Shown piece by piece: positions 9,257 through 17,590 of a stretch of DNA of 64,000 nt. The stretch comes from Thermotogae bacterium. Its GTDB lineage: Bacteria > Thermotogota > Thermotogae > Petrotogales > Petrotogaceae. The stretch covers positions 574,163-638,162 of the forward strand of contig JACKPH010000001.1 of the NCBI GenBank assembly GCA_024233675.1, read 5' to 3'. The position numbers were made by a program, and so were the translations under genes. Positions within the stretch are counted from its first letter, which is position 1, and every line of letters starts with the position of its first letter. The notes under the pieces are model-generated. The model was not told where the DNA came from and did not search any database. It was given only the letters and a program-made list of their open reading frames with translations.

Positions 9257-9284
9257 TTGAAAATCATATGGAAAAGTGTATTAT
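9257..9284 (+). promoter_or_regulatory. Promoter of the small secreted peptide gene
   Basis: A -35 TTGAAA (9257-9262) and -10 TATTAT (9279-9284) with a 16-bp spacer lie 32 bp before the start codon. The -35 region is part of the second copy of TTGAAAATCATATG. Confidence 0.6.
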
Positions 9285-9316
9285 AAGAATACAAATCATA
9301 AAACGGGGGGATTTAA

Positions 9317-9448
9317 ATGAAAAAAATAATTACTGTTTTGATAATTTCTTTGGTGTTAATATCAGGAATAAGTGTTTTTGGAGAAGAGAAAGAAGATGTA
9401 ACTATTATATACAATGATTCAATTAATACAAGTATTTTTTTTGAATAA
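9317..9448 (+). CDS. 43-residue secreted peptide
   Basis: A short ORF with a strong SD (GGGGGG, 6 nt before the ATG) and its own promoter. The first ~22 residues are a textbook signal peptide (MKKIITVLIISLVLISGISVFG). The predicted mature peptide is only about 21 residues, acidic at its N-terminus (EEKEDVT) and ending SIFFE. A short terminator separates it from a SPASM-family protein 70 bp downstream. Peptide first, attenuator next, maturase-like protein after is the usual layout of ribosomal peptide loci, but RiPP status is unproven. It could instead be the remnant of a longer secreted protein. Confidence 0.65.
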   Translation: MKKIITVLIISLVLISGISVFGEEKEDVTIIYNDSINTSIFFE

Positions 9449-9464
9449 TATATTATATAAAATT

Positions 9465-9487
9465 TGAGCTTTATAAGGCTCATTTTT
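9465..9487 (+). terminator. Short hairpin with T6 tail between peptide and SPASM-like gene
   Basis: TGAGC pairs with GCTCA over an 8-nt loop, followed by TTTTTT. The stem is only 5 bp, so it likely acts as a partial terminator that lowers expression of the downstream gene relative to the peptide. Confidence 0.55.
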
Positions 9488-9518
9488 TATAATACGGCCA
9501 AAATTAAAGGGGTGCTTT

Positions 9519-10772
9519 ATGGTGAAAAAGTCTTATATAACTGATTATTCCGAAAATATAGAACTTTCACGCTTTAATGTTGAAATATGTGTCAGTAAAG
9601 ACAGATATATAATTTATAATACTCTTAAAGACAGAATGATAGAGCTTGATAAAGAATATTATAATTATTATAAAAATATAATAGTACCCGAAGAATGGAT
9701 AAAACTGAGATTTCTTGAAAACGGTATATGGAAAAATAGACTGGTGGATGAAATTGAAGATATAAAAATGATCAATATAAAAAAAAGATATTCTGCCGAC
9801 GAATTAAATATTATTATAAAAGTTAATGAAGAATATGCAAGTAAAAATAAAAAAAGCATACTTGAAATTGACGATGAAAATGTAAAAATAATAAAAAAAT
9901 TTATTGAATCCAAAATATCAGAAAAAAAAACTAAAAAAATATGTCTGAAATGGTACGGAAGAGAAACTCTTCTTAATACTGAACCTATTTTCAGAATAGA
10001 AAAACTTCTCAGGGATGAATTTAAGAATGTTGAAATTTATTCTTCTCTTTTAACAAACGGATATTTTCTTGATAAATCAATTGTAGAAAAGTTTTCCGAA
10101 ACAAATATAAAAAAATTTTTTATAAATTTTGAAAATATAAGATACAGACAGGAATCTGTGAAAAAAGTTTACGAAAAAATAGTAAATAATATTGAATATA
10201 TTATAAAAAATACAGATTATACGGTTGAAATTGTAGTTAATTTCGGATATAAAAAAGATAATGTGGAATTTATTTTATCGGAAATGAAAAAAAGAAATAT
10301 ACTTTTTGATGATAAATTAAGATTCAGTATTAACAGATCAAAAGAATTTAATTTCAGATATGAAAAAGAAATGTTTTTTGAGGAAAATATCAGAAAACAT
10401 GCTGTAAATGTTCTTGATTTTTATAAAATACTTTATAGTTACGGTAAAAAAATATCTTTTGAAAATAATATATGCGGTAATTTTGAAAGTTATCTTATTG
10501 AGACTGACGGAAGTATAAATAAAATAATACTTGATGTCGGAAAAAATTTTAATTTCGGTACAATAGATGAAAAAGGAAAACTCAGCATAAAAAAAGAAAA
10601 TTATTATAATAAAGTTTTTGATTCATCTTTTAAATTTAATGACTGCAGGTATTGTAAGGTTTTGCCGTGGTGTAATGAAAGATTCGGTTTTTTTAAGTTT
10701 AGTGTAAAAAACAGATGTATACCGGAAAAATATATCTTTGAAGATATTATAAGGCTGTATTATGAAAAATAA
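9519..10772 (+). CDS. Degenerate radical SAM/SPASM peptide-maturase-like protein lacking the CX3CX2C motif
   Basis: A 417-residue protein with an AAAGGGG SD 6 nt before its ATG. The N-terminus (residues ~19-50, ending RMIELDKEYYNYY) is typical of radical SAM/SPASM peptide maturases. At the place where the CX3CX2C cluster-binding motif should stand (about residues 95-112) the sequence reads LNIIIKVNEEYASKNKKS, with no cysteine at all. The glycine-rich GGEPLL motif is reduced to GRETLL near residue 148. The C-terminal SPASM-like region keeps several cysteines (ICGNF near 325, DCRYCKVLPWC near 375, NRC near 398) but lacks the usual cysteine after DGSI. It should not make a 5'-deoxyadenosyl radical and is best read as a pseudoenzyme or peptide-binding protein. 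Confidence 0.7.
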   Translation: MVKKSYITDYSENIELSRFNVEICVSKDRYIIYNTLKDRMIELDKEYYNYYKNIIVPEEWIKLRFLENGIWKNRLVDEIEDIKMINIKKRYSADELNIIIKVNEEYASKNKKSILEIDDENVKIIKKFIESKISEKKTKKICLKWYGRETLLNTEPIFRIEKLLRDEFKNVEIYSSLLTNGYFLDKSIVEKFSETNIKKFFINFENIRYRQESVKKVYEKIVNNIEYIIKNTDYTVEIVVNFGYKKDNVEFILSEMKKRNILFDDKLRFSINRSKEFNFRYEKEMFFEENIRKHAVNVLDFYKILYSYGKKISFENNICGNFESYLIETDGSINKIILDVGKNFNFGTIDEKGKLSIKKENYYNKVFDSSFKFNDCRYCKVLPWCNERFGFFKFSVKNRCIPEKYIFEDIIRLYYEK

Positions 10773-10806
10773 AAACTACATTTGGCTTATGGCAAATGTA
10801 GTTTTT
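10771..10806 (+). terminator. Intrinsic terminator
   Basis: AAAAACTACATTTG pairs with CAAATGTAGTTTTT across an 8-nt loop, directly after the SPASM-like gene. Confidence 0.9.
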
Positions 10807-10863
10807 ATTTAACTTATTAATATTGTGTTACCACCGATAATAATATACGGGGAGGTGGTGATT

Positions 10864-11925
10864 TTGAAGATTCAGGATTCAAATGTAAATTTTTATTCTG
10901 ACCGACAGTTTTTCAACAGAGTATCCGAAAAAAAGAATTTTAAATTTTGGAAGACAGAAGTATCATCAAATCCGGATAATAGCAAAAATATGTTTGATGA
11001 AATGTATGATAAAGTAAAAAATATATTTTCGGAAATTCCGGAAAATTATAAGATATCCTCAGAAGACGGAGAAATTCCTAAATCAAAAGAAGAACTTGAT
11101 ATTGAAATAATTAAAAAAATGCTTGAAAAACTTACGGGCAAAAAAATAAAAATGATTAAACTCGACGATTTAAAAAAACTTAGTGATAAGATTGAGAAAT
11201 CCGGAAAAGAAATTGAAAAAATGATACAGCCGGAACCGGTTCAGAATGTCCGTAGAGTAGGATGGGGAATGGAATATAATTATTCAAAAACAGTTAGTGA
11301 ATATGAAAAAGTTAATTTTTCGGCTTCCGGAAATGTTAAAACAAGTGACGGAAAAGAAATTTCATTTGATGTTTCTCTTCTGCTGGAAAGAAGTTTTTAT
11401 AAAAATGAAAATTTATCAGTTAAAATGGGGGATGCAGCTATAGATCCGCTTGTTATAAATTTTGACGGAAATTCTGCGGAATTAAGTAATTCAAAATTTA
11501 AATTTGATATTGATTCCGACGGAACAGAGGATAATATTTCTTATCTGAAAAAAGGATCGGGATTTCTTGTTATAGACAGAAATAATGACGGAATAATAAA
11601 CAACGGATCGGAAATGTTCGGACCTGAAACCGGTAACGGATTCGGAGAACTTTCTGAATACGATGAAGACGGTAACGGATGGATAGATGAAAATGACTCG
11701 GTATTTAAAAAACTTAAAATATGGATTGTAGATGATGAAGGAAATAATAAACTTTTAGGATTGCTGGATAAAGATATAGGAGCTATTTATACAGGTTCTT
11801 CGGAAACGCTTTTTCATCTGAAAAATGCAATAGATGAACAGAACGGTATACTTAGAAGAACAGGAGTATATTTAAATGAAAACGGATTTGCCGGAATGAT
11901 TCAGCATATTGATTTTAATGTATAA
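10864..11925 (+). CDS. Cytoplasmic-looking protein with three Ca2+-loop-like motifs
   Basis: The start is taken as TTG at 10864, 6-8 nt after GGGGAGG; an upstream ATG at 10825 precedes this SD and is unlikely. The 353-residue product has no signal peptide. A lysine/glutamate-rich helical first half is followed by a C-terminal region (from about residue 215) with three EF-hand-like acidic loops: DIDSDGTEDN, DRNNDGIINNG and DEDGNGWIDEND. This arrangement, with GFLVIDRNNDG and GFGELSEYDEDG, recurs in a widespread family of bacterial proteins of unknown role. Calcium binding is inferred from the loops. It follows the SPASM-like gene across a terminator. Confidence 0.65.
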   Translation: MKIQDSNVNFYSDRQFFNRVSEKKNFKFWKTEVSSNPDNSKNMFDEMYDKVKNIFSEIPENYKISSEDGEIPKSKEELDIEIIKKMLEKLTGKKIKMIKLDDLKKLSDKIEKSGKEIEKMIQPEPVQNVRRVGWGMEYNYSKTVSEYEKVNFSASGNVKTSDGKEISFDVSLLLERSFYKNENLSVKMGDAAIDPLVINFDGNSAELSNSKFKFDIDSDGTEDNISYLKKGSGFLVIDRNNDGIINNGSEMFGPETGNGFGELSEYDEDGNGWIDENDSVFKKLKIWIVDDEGNNKLLGLLDKDIGAIYTGSSETLFHLKNAIDEQNGILRRTGVYLNENGFAGMIQHIDFNV

Positions 11926-11930
11926 TATTA

Positions 11931-12287
11931 TTGTATAAAAATTTTAGGGAAAACGGACTTAAAGATCATGAAGAAGGTAGATTTTTTAAATTTATTTTTT
12001 TCAGGTCTACTGACACCGGAAAAACACCGGAAAAAGAAACTGACACCGGAAAAACACCGGAAAAAGAAATTGACACCGGAAAAACACCGGAAAAAGAAAT
12101 TGACAGTGAAGAAATAATTATAAAATATCTTAATGAAAATGAAAGTATTGATAATAAAAAAGCAAGAGCTGAAACCGGGTTAACTGCAGACGGGGTAAAA
12201 TCATTATTCAGAAAATGGCAAAAATCTTATTATAAAAAAGGGATCCGGCAGAAGCACTTATTATATAAAAAAATAAAATATTTATGA
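11931..12287 (+). CDS. Small ORF with a three-copy 10-residue repeat and helix-turn-helix-like tail
   Basis: This frame begins at a TTG without an SD and reads through three copies of a 30-bp unit encoding [TI]DTGKTPEKE. The part after residue ~57 (EEIIIKYLNENESIDNKKA, then AETGLTADGVKSLFRKWQK) looks like a short winged helix and is the reason to believe this frame. The first ~26 residues look like a shadow. Another frame, from ATG 11968 to TAA 12115-12117, encodes a plausible 49-residue start (MKKVDFLNLFFSGLLTPEKH). The real gene may therefore be frameshifted near the repeats. No function is assigned. Confidence 0.4.
   Translation: MYKNFRENGLKDHEEGRFFKFIFFRSTDTGKTPEKETDTGKTPEKEIDTGKTPEKEIDSEEIIIKYLNENESIDNKKARAETGLTADGVKSLFRKWQKSYYKKGIRQKHLLYKKIKYL
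12009..12098 (+). repeat. 30-bp tandem repeat, three copies
   Basis: Units at 12009-12038, 12039-12068 and 12069-12098 differ at a single base (ACTGACACC versus ATTGACACC). A truncated fourth copy (ATTGACA) follows. Each unit itself contains ACACCGGAAAAA twice. The 30-bp length keeps every reading frame open through copy-number changes. Confidence 0.95.
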
Positions 12288-12318
12288 TACTGTGATTAAA
12301 TTATCACAGTATTTTTTT
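12287..12318 (+). terminator. Intrinsic terminator
   Basis: ATACTGTGAT pairs with ATCACAGTAT over a 6-nt loop, followed by a T run. Confidence 0.85.
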
Positions 12319-12372
12319 ATATCCATAAATATGTTAAAATAATTATAAGAAAATAAAAATGGGGGGATTTAT

Positions 12373-13218
12373 GTGGAACTTGAAATTTTAAGGGGAATTC
12401 AGAGTATTGCAAATCCGTTTTTTGATTTTATTTTTCAGCTTTTTACGGTTTTCGGTGAAGAACTTATTATAATCCCTTTTCTTACAATTATTTACTGGGG
12501 TTATGATAAAAAACTCGGCGAATATGTTGGGTTTTCAGTATTTACAAGTCTTCTTCTCAATAATTCAATGAAAGATATTTTTAAATTTAAGAGACCTATA
12601 GGGGAAGAGGGAATAAGGAGTTTGAGAGTTAATACTGCAACCGGTTATTCTTTTCCGAGCGGTCACAGTCAGGGAGCTGCTGCTTTTTACGGTTCGGTTG
12701 CACTTTATCTCAGAAAAAAATTTATATACATAATTTCATTTGCTGTGATGTTTCTTGTAGGATTTTCAAGACTTTATCTCGGGGTTCATTATCCTAAAGA
12801 TGTTTTGGTTGGTCTGGTAATTGGATTTTTTATAGCCTGTATATCTTTAAAACTTTTTAACTCAGTTAAAAACAGAAATATTCTTTATATAATTGTATTT
12901 CTTATATTTATACCTTTTGTATTTTTTGAAGGGTCAAGAGATCTTATAAAATCTTTCGGTTCTTATGCCGGATTTATTCTCGGAATATTTATAGAAAAAA
13001 AATATATAAATTTTTCCAATAAAACTAATATCATGAGCAGAATAATAAGAATACTTATAGGACTTGTTATTGTTTTTGCTTTAAAAATAGGATTAAAAAT
13101 GATTTTTCCGGACAAATCATTTTTTGATTTTTTAAGATATTTTATCATGGTTCTTTTCGGTATAGGAATTTATCCCATTGTATTTAAAAAAATTGATTTT
13201 TCTGAAAGGAATAAATAA
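12373..13218 (+). CDS. Membrane-bound PAP2 family phosphatase
   Basis: A 281-residue membrane protein of the PAP2/undecaprenyl-pyrophosphate phosphatase superfamily. All three catalytic motifs are present: KFKRPIG (C1, about residues 74-80), SFPSGHSQG (C2, about 95-103) and SRLYLGVHYPKDV (C3, about 132-144), with the two catalytic histidines. Eight or so hydrophobic segments are visible. The start is GTG at 12373, exactly 6 nt after GGGGGG; the overlapping ATG at 12371 is out of frame. Likely roles are lipid phosphate or isoprenoid pyrophosphate hydrolysis. It is linked to sbcD by a one-base overlap (TAATG). Confidence 0.85.
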   Translation: MELEILRGIQSIANPFFDFIFQLFTVFGEELIIIPFLTIIYWGYDKKLGEYVGFSVFTSLLLNNSMKDIFKFKRPIGEEGIRSLRVNTATGYSFPSGHSQGAAAFYGSVALYLRKKFIYIISFAVMFLVGFSRLYLGVHYPKDVLVGLVIGFFIACISLKLFNSVKNRNILYIIVFLIFIPFVFFEGSRDLIKSFGSYAGFILGIFIEKKYINFSNKTNIMSRIIRILIGLVIVFALKIGLKMIFPDKSFFDFLRYFIMVLFGIGIYPIVFKKIDFSERNK

Positions 13219-14342
13219 TGAAGATTTTTCATACAGCAGACTGGCATATAGGTAAGATAATTTTTTCTAATTATATGACAGATGATCAGGAATATGTAAT
13301 AAAACAGTTTTTTGATTTTATACATCAGGAAAAACCTGATTTAATAATTATTTCGGGTGATTTGTATGACAGAGCCGTTCCGCCGTCTGAAGCAGTAAGA
13401 CTTGTCAATCAGACTCTTTCCGAAATAACACTTAATCTGAAAATACCTCTTCTCATAATTGCCGGAAATCATGATAGTCCGGAAAGGCTTGAATTTCTGA
13501 ACGGTATACTTTCAGGTATGAATTTATATATTGAAGGAAGCTTAAAGAAAGAAGTCAGAAAAGTTTCTTTCAGTGATATGTACGGAAATATAAATTTTTA
13601 TCTTTTACCTTTTATTGAAACAGAAACAGCTAAAAGTATATACGATAAAGATTTTAAAGATAAAACGGAAATGATGAAATACATAATAGAAAATATTAAT
13701 ATAAACACCGAAGAGAGAAATATAATTATTGCACATGAATATGTTGCCGGAGGAATTGAAAGTGATTCTGAAAGACGCCTTTCTGTTGGCGGAAGTGAAT
13801 TTATCGATTCAGAGGTATTCAGAGATTTTGACTATGCCGCATTGGGTCATCTTCACGGAAGACAGAAAATCGGCGGAAAAGTAAATTATCCCGGATCAAT
13901 TCTTAAATATTCTTTCAGTGAGGTAAGTCATAAAAAAGGTATAAATTGTGTTGAATTTAAAGAAAAAGGAAATACTGAAATAAAACAGCTTTTGTTTAAG
14001 CCTAAAAAAGATATGAAAATAATAGAAGGATATTTTGATGAAATAATAAAAAATACTTCTGAAGATTATCTTCTTATAAGAATAAAAGATGATAATCATA
14101 TATACGATGCTATAAATAAGTTAAAAGTCAGATATCCGAATGTACTTTCTCTTGAATTCCCGAATATAAAAGCGTCATCTTCTCTTAAAACTTATGACAG
14201 GGATATAAAAAAAGTTTCACCGGAAAATCTTTTTGAAGACTTTTATGAAGAAGTAAAAGGAAAGAAAATGACTTTGCCTGCAAAAGAAAAAGTAAATGAA
14301 ATATTCGGTGAGATTTTAGAATACAGAGGTGATGAAAAATGA
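13218..14342 (+). CDS. sbcD: SbcD nuclease subunit
   Basis: A 374-residue calcineurin-type nuclease, the Mre11-like subunit of SbcCD, which cleaves hairpins and DNA ends. Metal-binding motifs run in order: HTADWHIGK (residues 4-12), SGDLYDR (about 46-52), AGNHDSP (about 80-86), IIAHEYV, and GHLHGRQ (about 212-218). Its ATG shares a base with the PAP2 stop codon, and its end overlaps sbcC by 4 nt, so the three genes form an operon. Confidence 0.95.
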   Translation: MKIFHTADWHIGKIIFSNYMTDDQEYVIKQFFDFIHQEKPDLIIISGDLYDRAVPPSEAVRLVNQTLSEITLNLKIPLLIIAGNHDSPERLEFLNGILSGMNLYIEGSLKKEVRKVSFSDMYGNINFYLLPFIETETAKSIYDKDFKDKTEMMKYIIENININTEERNIIIAHEYVAGGIESDSERRLSVGGSEFIDSEVFRDFDYAALGHLHGRQKIGGKVNYPGSILKYSFSEVSHKKGINCVEFKEKGNTEIKQLLFKPKKDMKIIEGYFDEIIKNTSEDYLLIRIKDDNHIYDAINKLKVRYPNVLSLEFPNIKASSSLKTYDRDIKKVSPENLFEDFYEEVKGKKMTLPAKEKVNEIFGEILEYRGDEK

Positions 14343-17300
14343 AACCGCTGAAAATTACAGCTGAAGGGTTCGGACCTTTTGCGAAAAAGCAGACAGTTGA
14401 TTTTGAAAATCTGTATAAAGACGGTATATTCCTTATTACAGGCCCGACAGGTGCCGGCAAAACTTCTGTTTTTGATGCTATGTGTTTTGCACTTTACGGT
14501 AAAGGATCAATAGGTGACAGAGAAAGTTCAAATGCAAGATCTGATTTTGCTTCCGAAGATACGGATACTTATGTGGAATTTACATTTAAACTCAAAGATA
14601 AAACTATATTCATAAAAAGAAGTCCGGCGTATACAAGAGCAAAGAAAAGAGGTGAAGGTTTTACCGAAAGTTCAGCAAAAGCCTATATGGAAATTATCGG
14701 TACAGATGAAAGAACTGAAGGTGCTTCCGCAGTTACAGAAAAAATAACAGAACTTCTAAATCTTACATATGATCAGTTCAGGCAGATAATGATGATACCT
14801 CAGGGTGAATTCAGAAAATTTATATTAGCGGGATCTAATGAAAAAGCTGATATTTTCAGAAGAATTTTTGATATAAGTATTTTTGAAAAATTTGAAGAAA
14901 TAAGTGATATAAAATATAAAAATATAAATAAGAATATAGAAAAGCACAAAGAAGAAATGAATTATACGGTAAAAAACATAAAAATTTCACAGGAAATTTT
15001 TTCAGATATATTAAAAAAACCATATTACAGTTATCATGAGATTACGGAAATTCTGGATAACGGTATTTCGGAACTTAGAATTAAAGAAGCTGAAAATCAT
15101 GAAAAAAAAGAAATCATTAATCAGGAAATAAATGTTCTCAGCAGTAAATTAAAAGAAACAGAAAATATAAATTCTATTTTTGATGAAATTTATAATATTA
15201 CAAAAGAAATAGAAAATCTTGAAAAATTAAGACAGGAAACAGAATATAAAAAAGAGAAAATAATAAAAGCAGAAAAATCAGAAAAAATAAAACCTTATTA
15301 TGATATTTTTAAAGAAACAGCAGATAAAAAAGAAAGAAAAGAGAATGAATTGTATGAAAAAAAGGAACTTTATAAAAAACTTGCAGAAGAATCGGAAAAA
15401 TTAGAAAAAGAATTAAAAGAAGAAGAAGAAAAATATAAGGGTATTTCGGAAATAAAAACAGAACTGTCAAAACTTACGGAAAATCTTGAAAAAATAAAAG
15501 CTCTTAAAGAAGTTAATAAAAAATTTGAAGAAATCAGAAAAAATAAAGAAAATTCCGAAAAAGAGATTGATTTGTTAAAGAAAGAATCAGAAGAAAAAGA
15601 TGAAAAAATAAAATCAGCTGAATTTTATATTGAAAAAAATCATGATATCAATACCGAAATAACGAAAAATGAATGCGAAAAATTAAAAGATATTCTGAAA
15701 ACGATAAAAAAAGTTAAAGATATATATTCCGAATATAATAATGCAAAAGAAATAAAAGATAAAAAAGAAAAAATTCTGAATGAAGCAGAAAAAAATTTTG
15801 AAGAGATAAAAGAAAAAAATGAAAATATTTTTTCTGATTTCATAAAATCACAGGCATACAGACTTGCCAAAGAACTCAAAGATGGTATTCCCTGTCCTGT
15901 ATGCGGCTCAGAACATCATCCTGCACCTTCTCTCAGCAGTGATAAAATTGTTACCGAAGAAGATATAAATAATAGTAAAAAAAGAGTTTACGAAACAGAG
16001 AAAAAATTAAAAGATATAAAAGAAAAATATAAAGAAATAGAACTCATATACCATGAAAAAATTTCCGAACTTAAAACAAATCTTGAATTACTCTGTGAGA
16101 AAACAGAAACGGATAAAAAAGAATATAAAGAAGTTCTTAAGAAAATTGATATTATTGAAAATCAAAAAAGTAATGAATTAAAAGAAAAACTTTCGGAACT
16201 TTCCGAAAAACAAAAAATACAGGAAAATCTTGAAAAAACAAGAAAAGAATTAAAAAAACTTAAAGATGAAAAAAAATATTCAGAAGACAGTTATAAAGAA
16301 AAAATTGAATTTTATGCTGATATAAGGGATAAATATAACAAAATTCTTTCGGAAAAAGAAATATCTGAAAAAAATATAAAAACCGGGGAAGAAGAAACAA
16401 TTAAACTTATTTCAGAAAAAGAAAAATATATTTCCGTACAGGAAAAAAGATATAATGAAATAAAAGAAAAATATTCGGAAAATAATAACGAAAAAATAAG
16501 AATTTCAGGAATTACCGAATCAGCGGAAAAAGAAATAATACAGCTTGAAAGGGAATATGAAACGAAAAAAACACTTTTTTTAAATTTACTTAATGAAAAC
16601 GGATTTAATAACTATGAAGAATTTCAGAAAAATATTATAACTAAGGAAGAAAAAGAAAAATTAATAAATGAAACAGAAAAATATTATACAGTTCTCAGAA
16701 GTAAAAACGAAACATTAAGTATGAGAAAAAAATCAGTTGAAGGTAAAAAATATACAGAAACAGATTGTTATAAAGATGAAATAAAAAATAAAACCGAAAA
16801 TCTCGAGGAAGTAATAAAAGTTTCCGAAAATCTTAAGTCTTTAAGGGAAGATACAGAGGAAAAATATAAAAAAATATCTGAAACCGGAAAAATTATAGAG
16901 GAAAAAGAAAATGAATATTCGGTAATAAAAGAAATAAGGGATGTCAGTAAAGGTGATAATGAATCAAAAATGAGTCTAAGTAAGTTTGTTCTTGCATATT
17001 ATTTTGAAGAAATACTTTATTTTGCAAATCAGAGATTTAAAAAACTTTCTGATAACAGATATACACTTCTGCGTGCTGACAGGGTTATAGATGCCAGAAA
17101 AAATGAAGGACTTGAAATGCTTATTTTTGATAGTTACACAGGAAAAGAGAGAGAAGTAAAAACACTTTCCGGCGGTGAAAGTTTCAAAGCCGCACTTTCG
17201 ATGGCACTTGGTCTTGCTGATGTTGTTCAGAAATATTCAGGCGGAATTTCACTTGATACAATATTTATAGACGAAGGCTTCGGAAGTCTTGATGCAGAAT

Positions 17301-17455
17301 CTCTTGATAATGCAATAGAGGTTCTTGCCGATCTTCAGTCAGCCGGAAGAACTGTAGGAATAATTTCTCATGTTTCTGAACTTAAAGAAAGAATAAAATC
17401 AAAAATAGAAATTATTCCCGGAAAAAACGGAAGCAGTATATTTCAGAAAAATTAA
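14339..17455 (+). CDS. sbcC: SbcC ATPase subunit
   Basis: A 1038-residue SMC/Rad50-like ATPase that partners SbcD in DNA end processing. The N-terminal Walker A is GPTGAGKTSVFD (about residues 34-45). A long Glu/Lys-rich coiled coil (about 175-870) is interrupted by the zinc hook CPVCGSEHHP near residue 518. The C-terminal half-site has LSGGESFKAALSMALGLA and the Walker B-like DTIFIDEGFGSLD. Length and order are normal for the family. It overlaps sbcD by 4 nt. Confidence 0.95.
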   Translation: MKPLKITAEGFGPFAKKQTVDFENLYKDGIFLITGPTGAGKTSVFDAMCFALYGKGSIGDRESSNARSDFASEDTDTYVEFTFKLKDKTIFIKRSPAYTRAKKRGEGFTESSAKAYMEIIGTDERTEGASAVTEKITELLNLTYDQFRQIMMIPQGEFRKFILAGSNEKADIFRRIFDISIFEKFEEISDIKYKNINKNIEKHKEEMNYTVKNIKISQEIFSDILKKPYYSYHEITEILDNGISELRIKEAENHEKKEIINQEINVLSSKLKETENINSIFDEIYNITKEIENLEKLRQETEYKKEKIIKAEKSEKIKPYYDIFKETADKKERKENELYEKKELYKKLAEESEKLEKELKEEEEKYKGISEIKTELSKLTENLEKIKALKEVNKKFEEIRKNKENSEKEIDLLKKESEEKDEKIKSAEFYIEKNHDINTEITKNECEKLKDILKTIKKVKDIYSEYNNAKEIKDKKEKILNEAEKNFEEIKEKNENIFSDFIKSQAYRLAKELKDGIPCPVCGSEHHPAPSLSSDKIVTEEDINNSKKRVYETEKKLKDIKEKYKEIELIYHEKISELKTNLELLCEKTETDKKEYKEVLKKIDIIENQKSNELKEKLSELSEKQKIQENLEKTRKELKKLKDEKKYSEDSYKEKIEFYADIRDKYNKILSEKEISEKNIKTGEEETIKLISEKEKYISVQEKRYNEIKEKYSENNNEKIRISGITESAEKEIIQLEREYETKKTLFLNLLNENGFNNYEEFQKNIITKEEKEKLINETEKYYTVLRSKNETLSMRKKSVEGKKYTETDCYKDEIKNKTENLEEVIKVSENLKSLREDTEEKYKKISETGKIIEEKENEYSVIKEIRDVSKGDNESKMSLSKFVLAYYFEEILYFANQRFKKLSDNRYTLLRADRVIDARKNEGLEMLIFDSYTGKEREVKTLSGGESFKAALSMALGLADVVQKYSGGISLDTIFIDEGFGSLDAESLDNAIEVLADLQSAGRTVGIISHVSELKERIKSKIEIIPGKNGSSIFQKN

Positions 17456-17590
17456 TAATAATTATTTAAATAAGTAAACCTTGATTTTTAACAGTGATGA
17501 ATATTTTTTGATAAAATAGTTATATTACTGAATTAAAAATACTGTATAATATATATATGTACCGAGAAACAGCTGAAAGTGGGTGTAATA

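Noticed and set aside
9317..9448. Lasso peptide or bacteriocin with double-glycine leader
   Set aside because: There is no GG cleavage motif or leader-binding domain nearby; the N-terminus is a plain Sec signal peptide.
12009..12098. Possible CRISPR-like array
   Set aside because: The units are directly adjacent with no spacers and encode a protein repeat, so it is a minisatellite.
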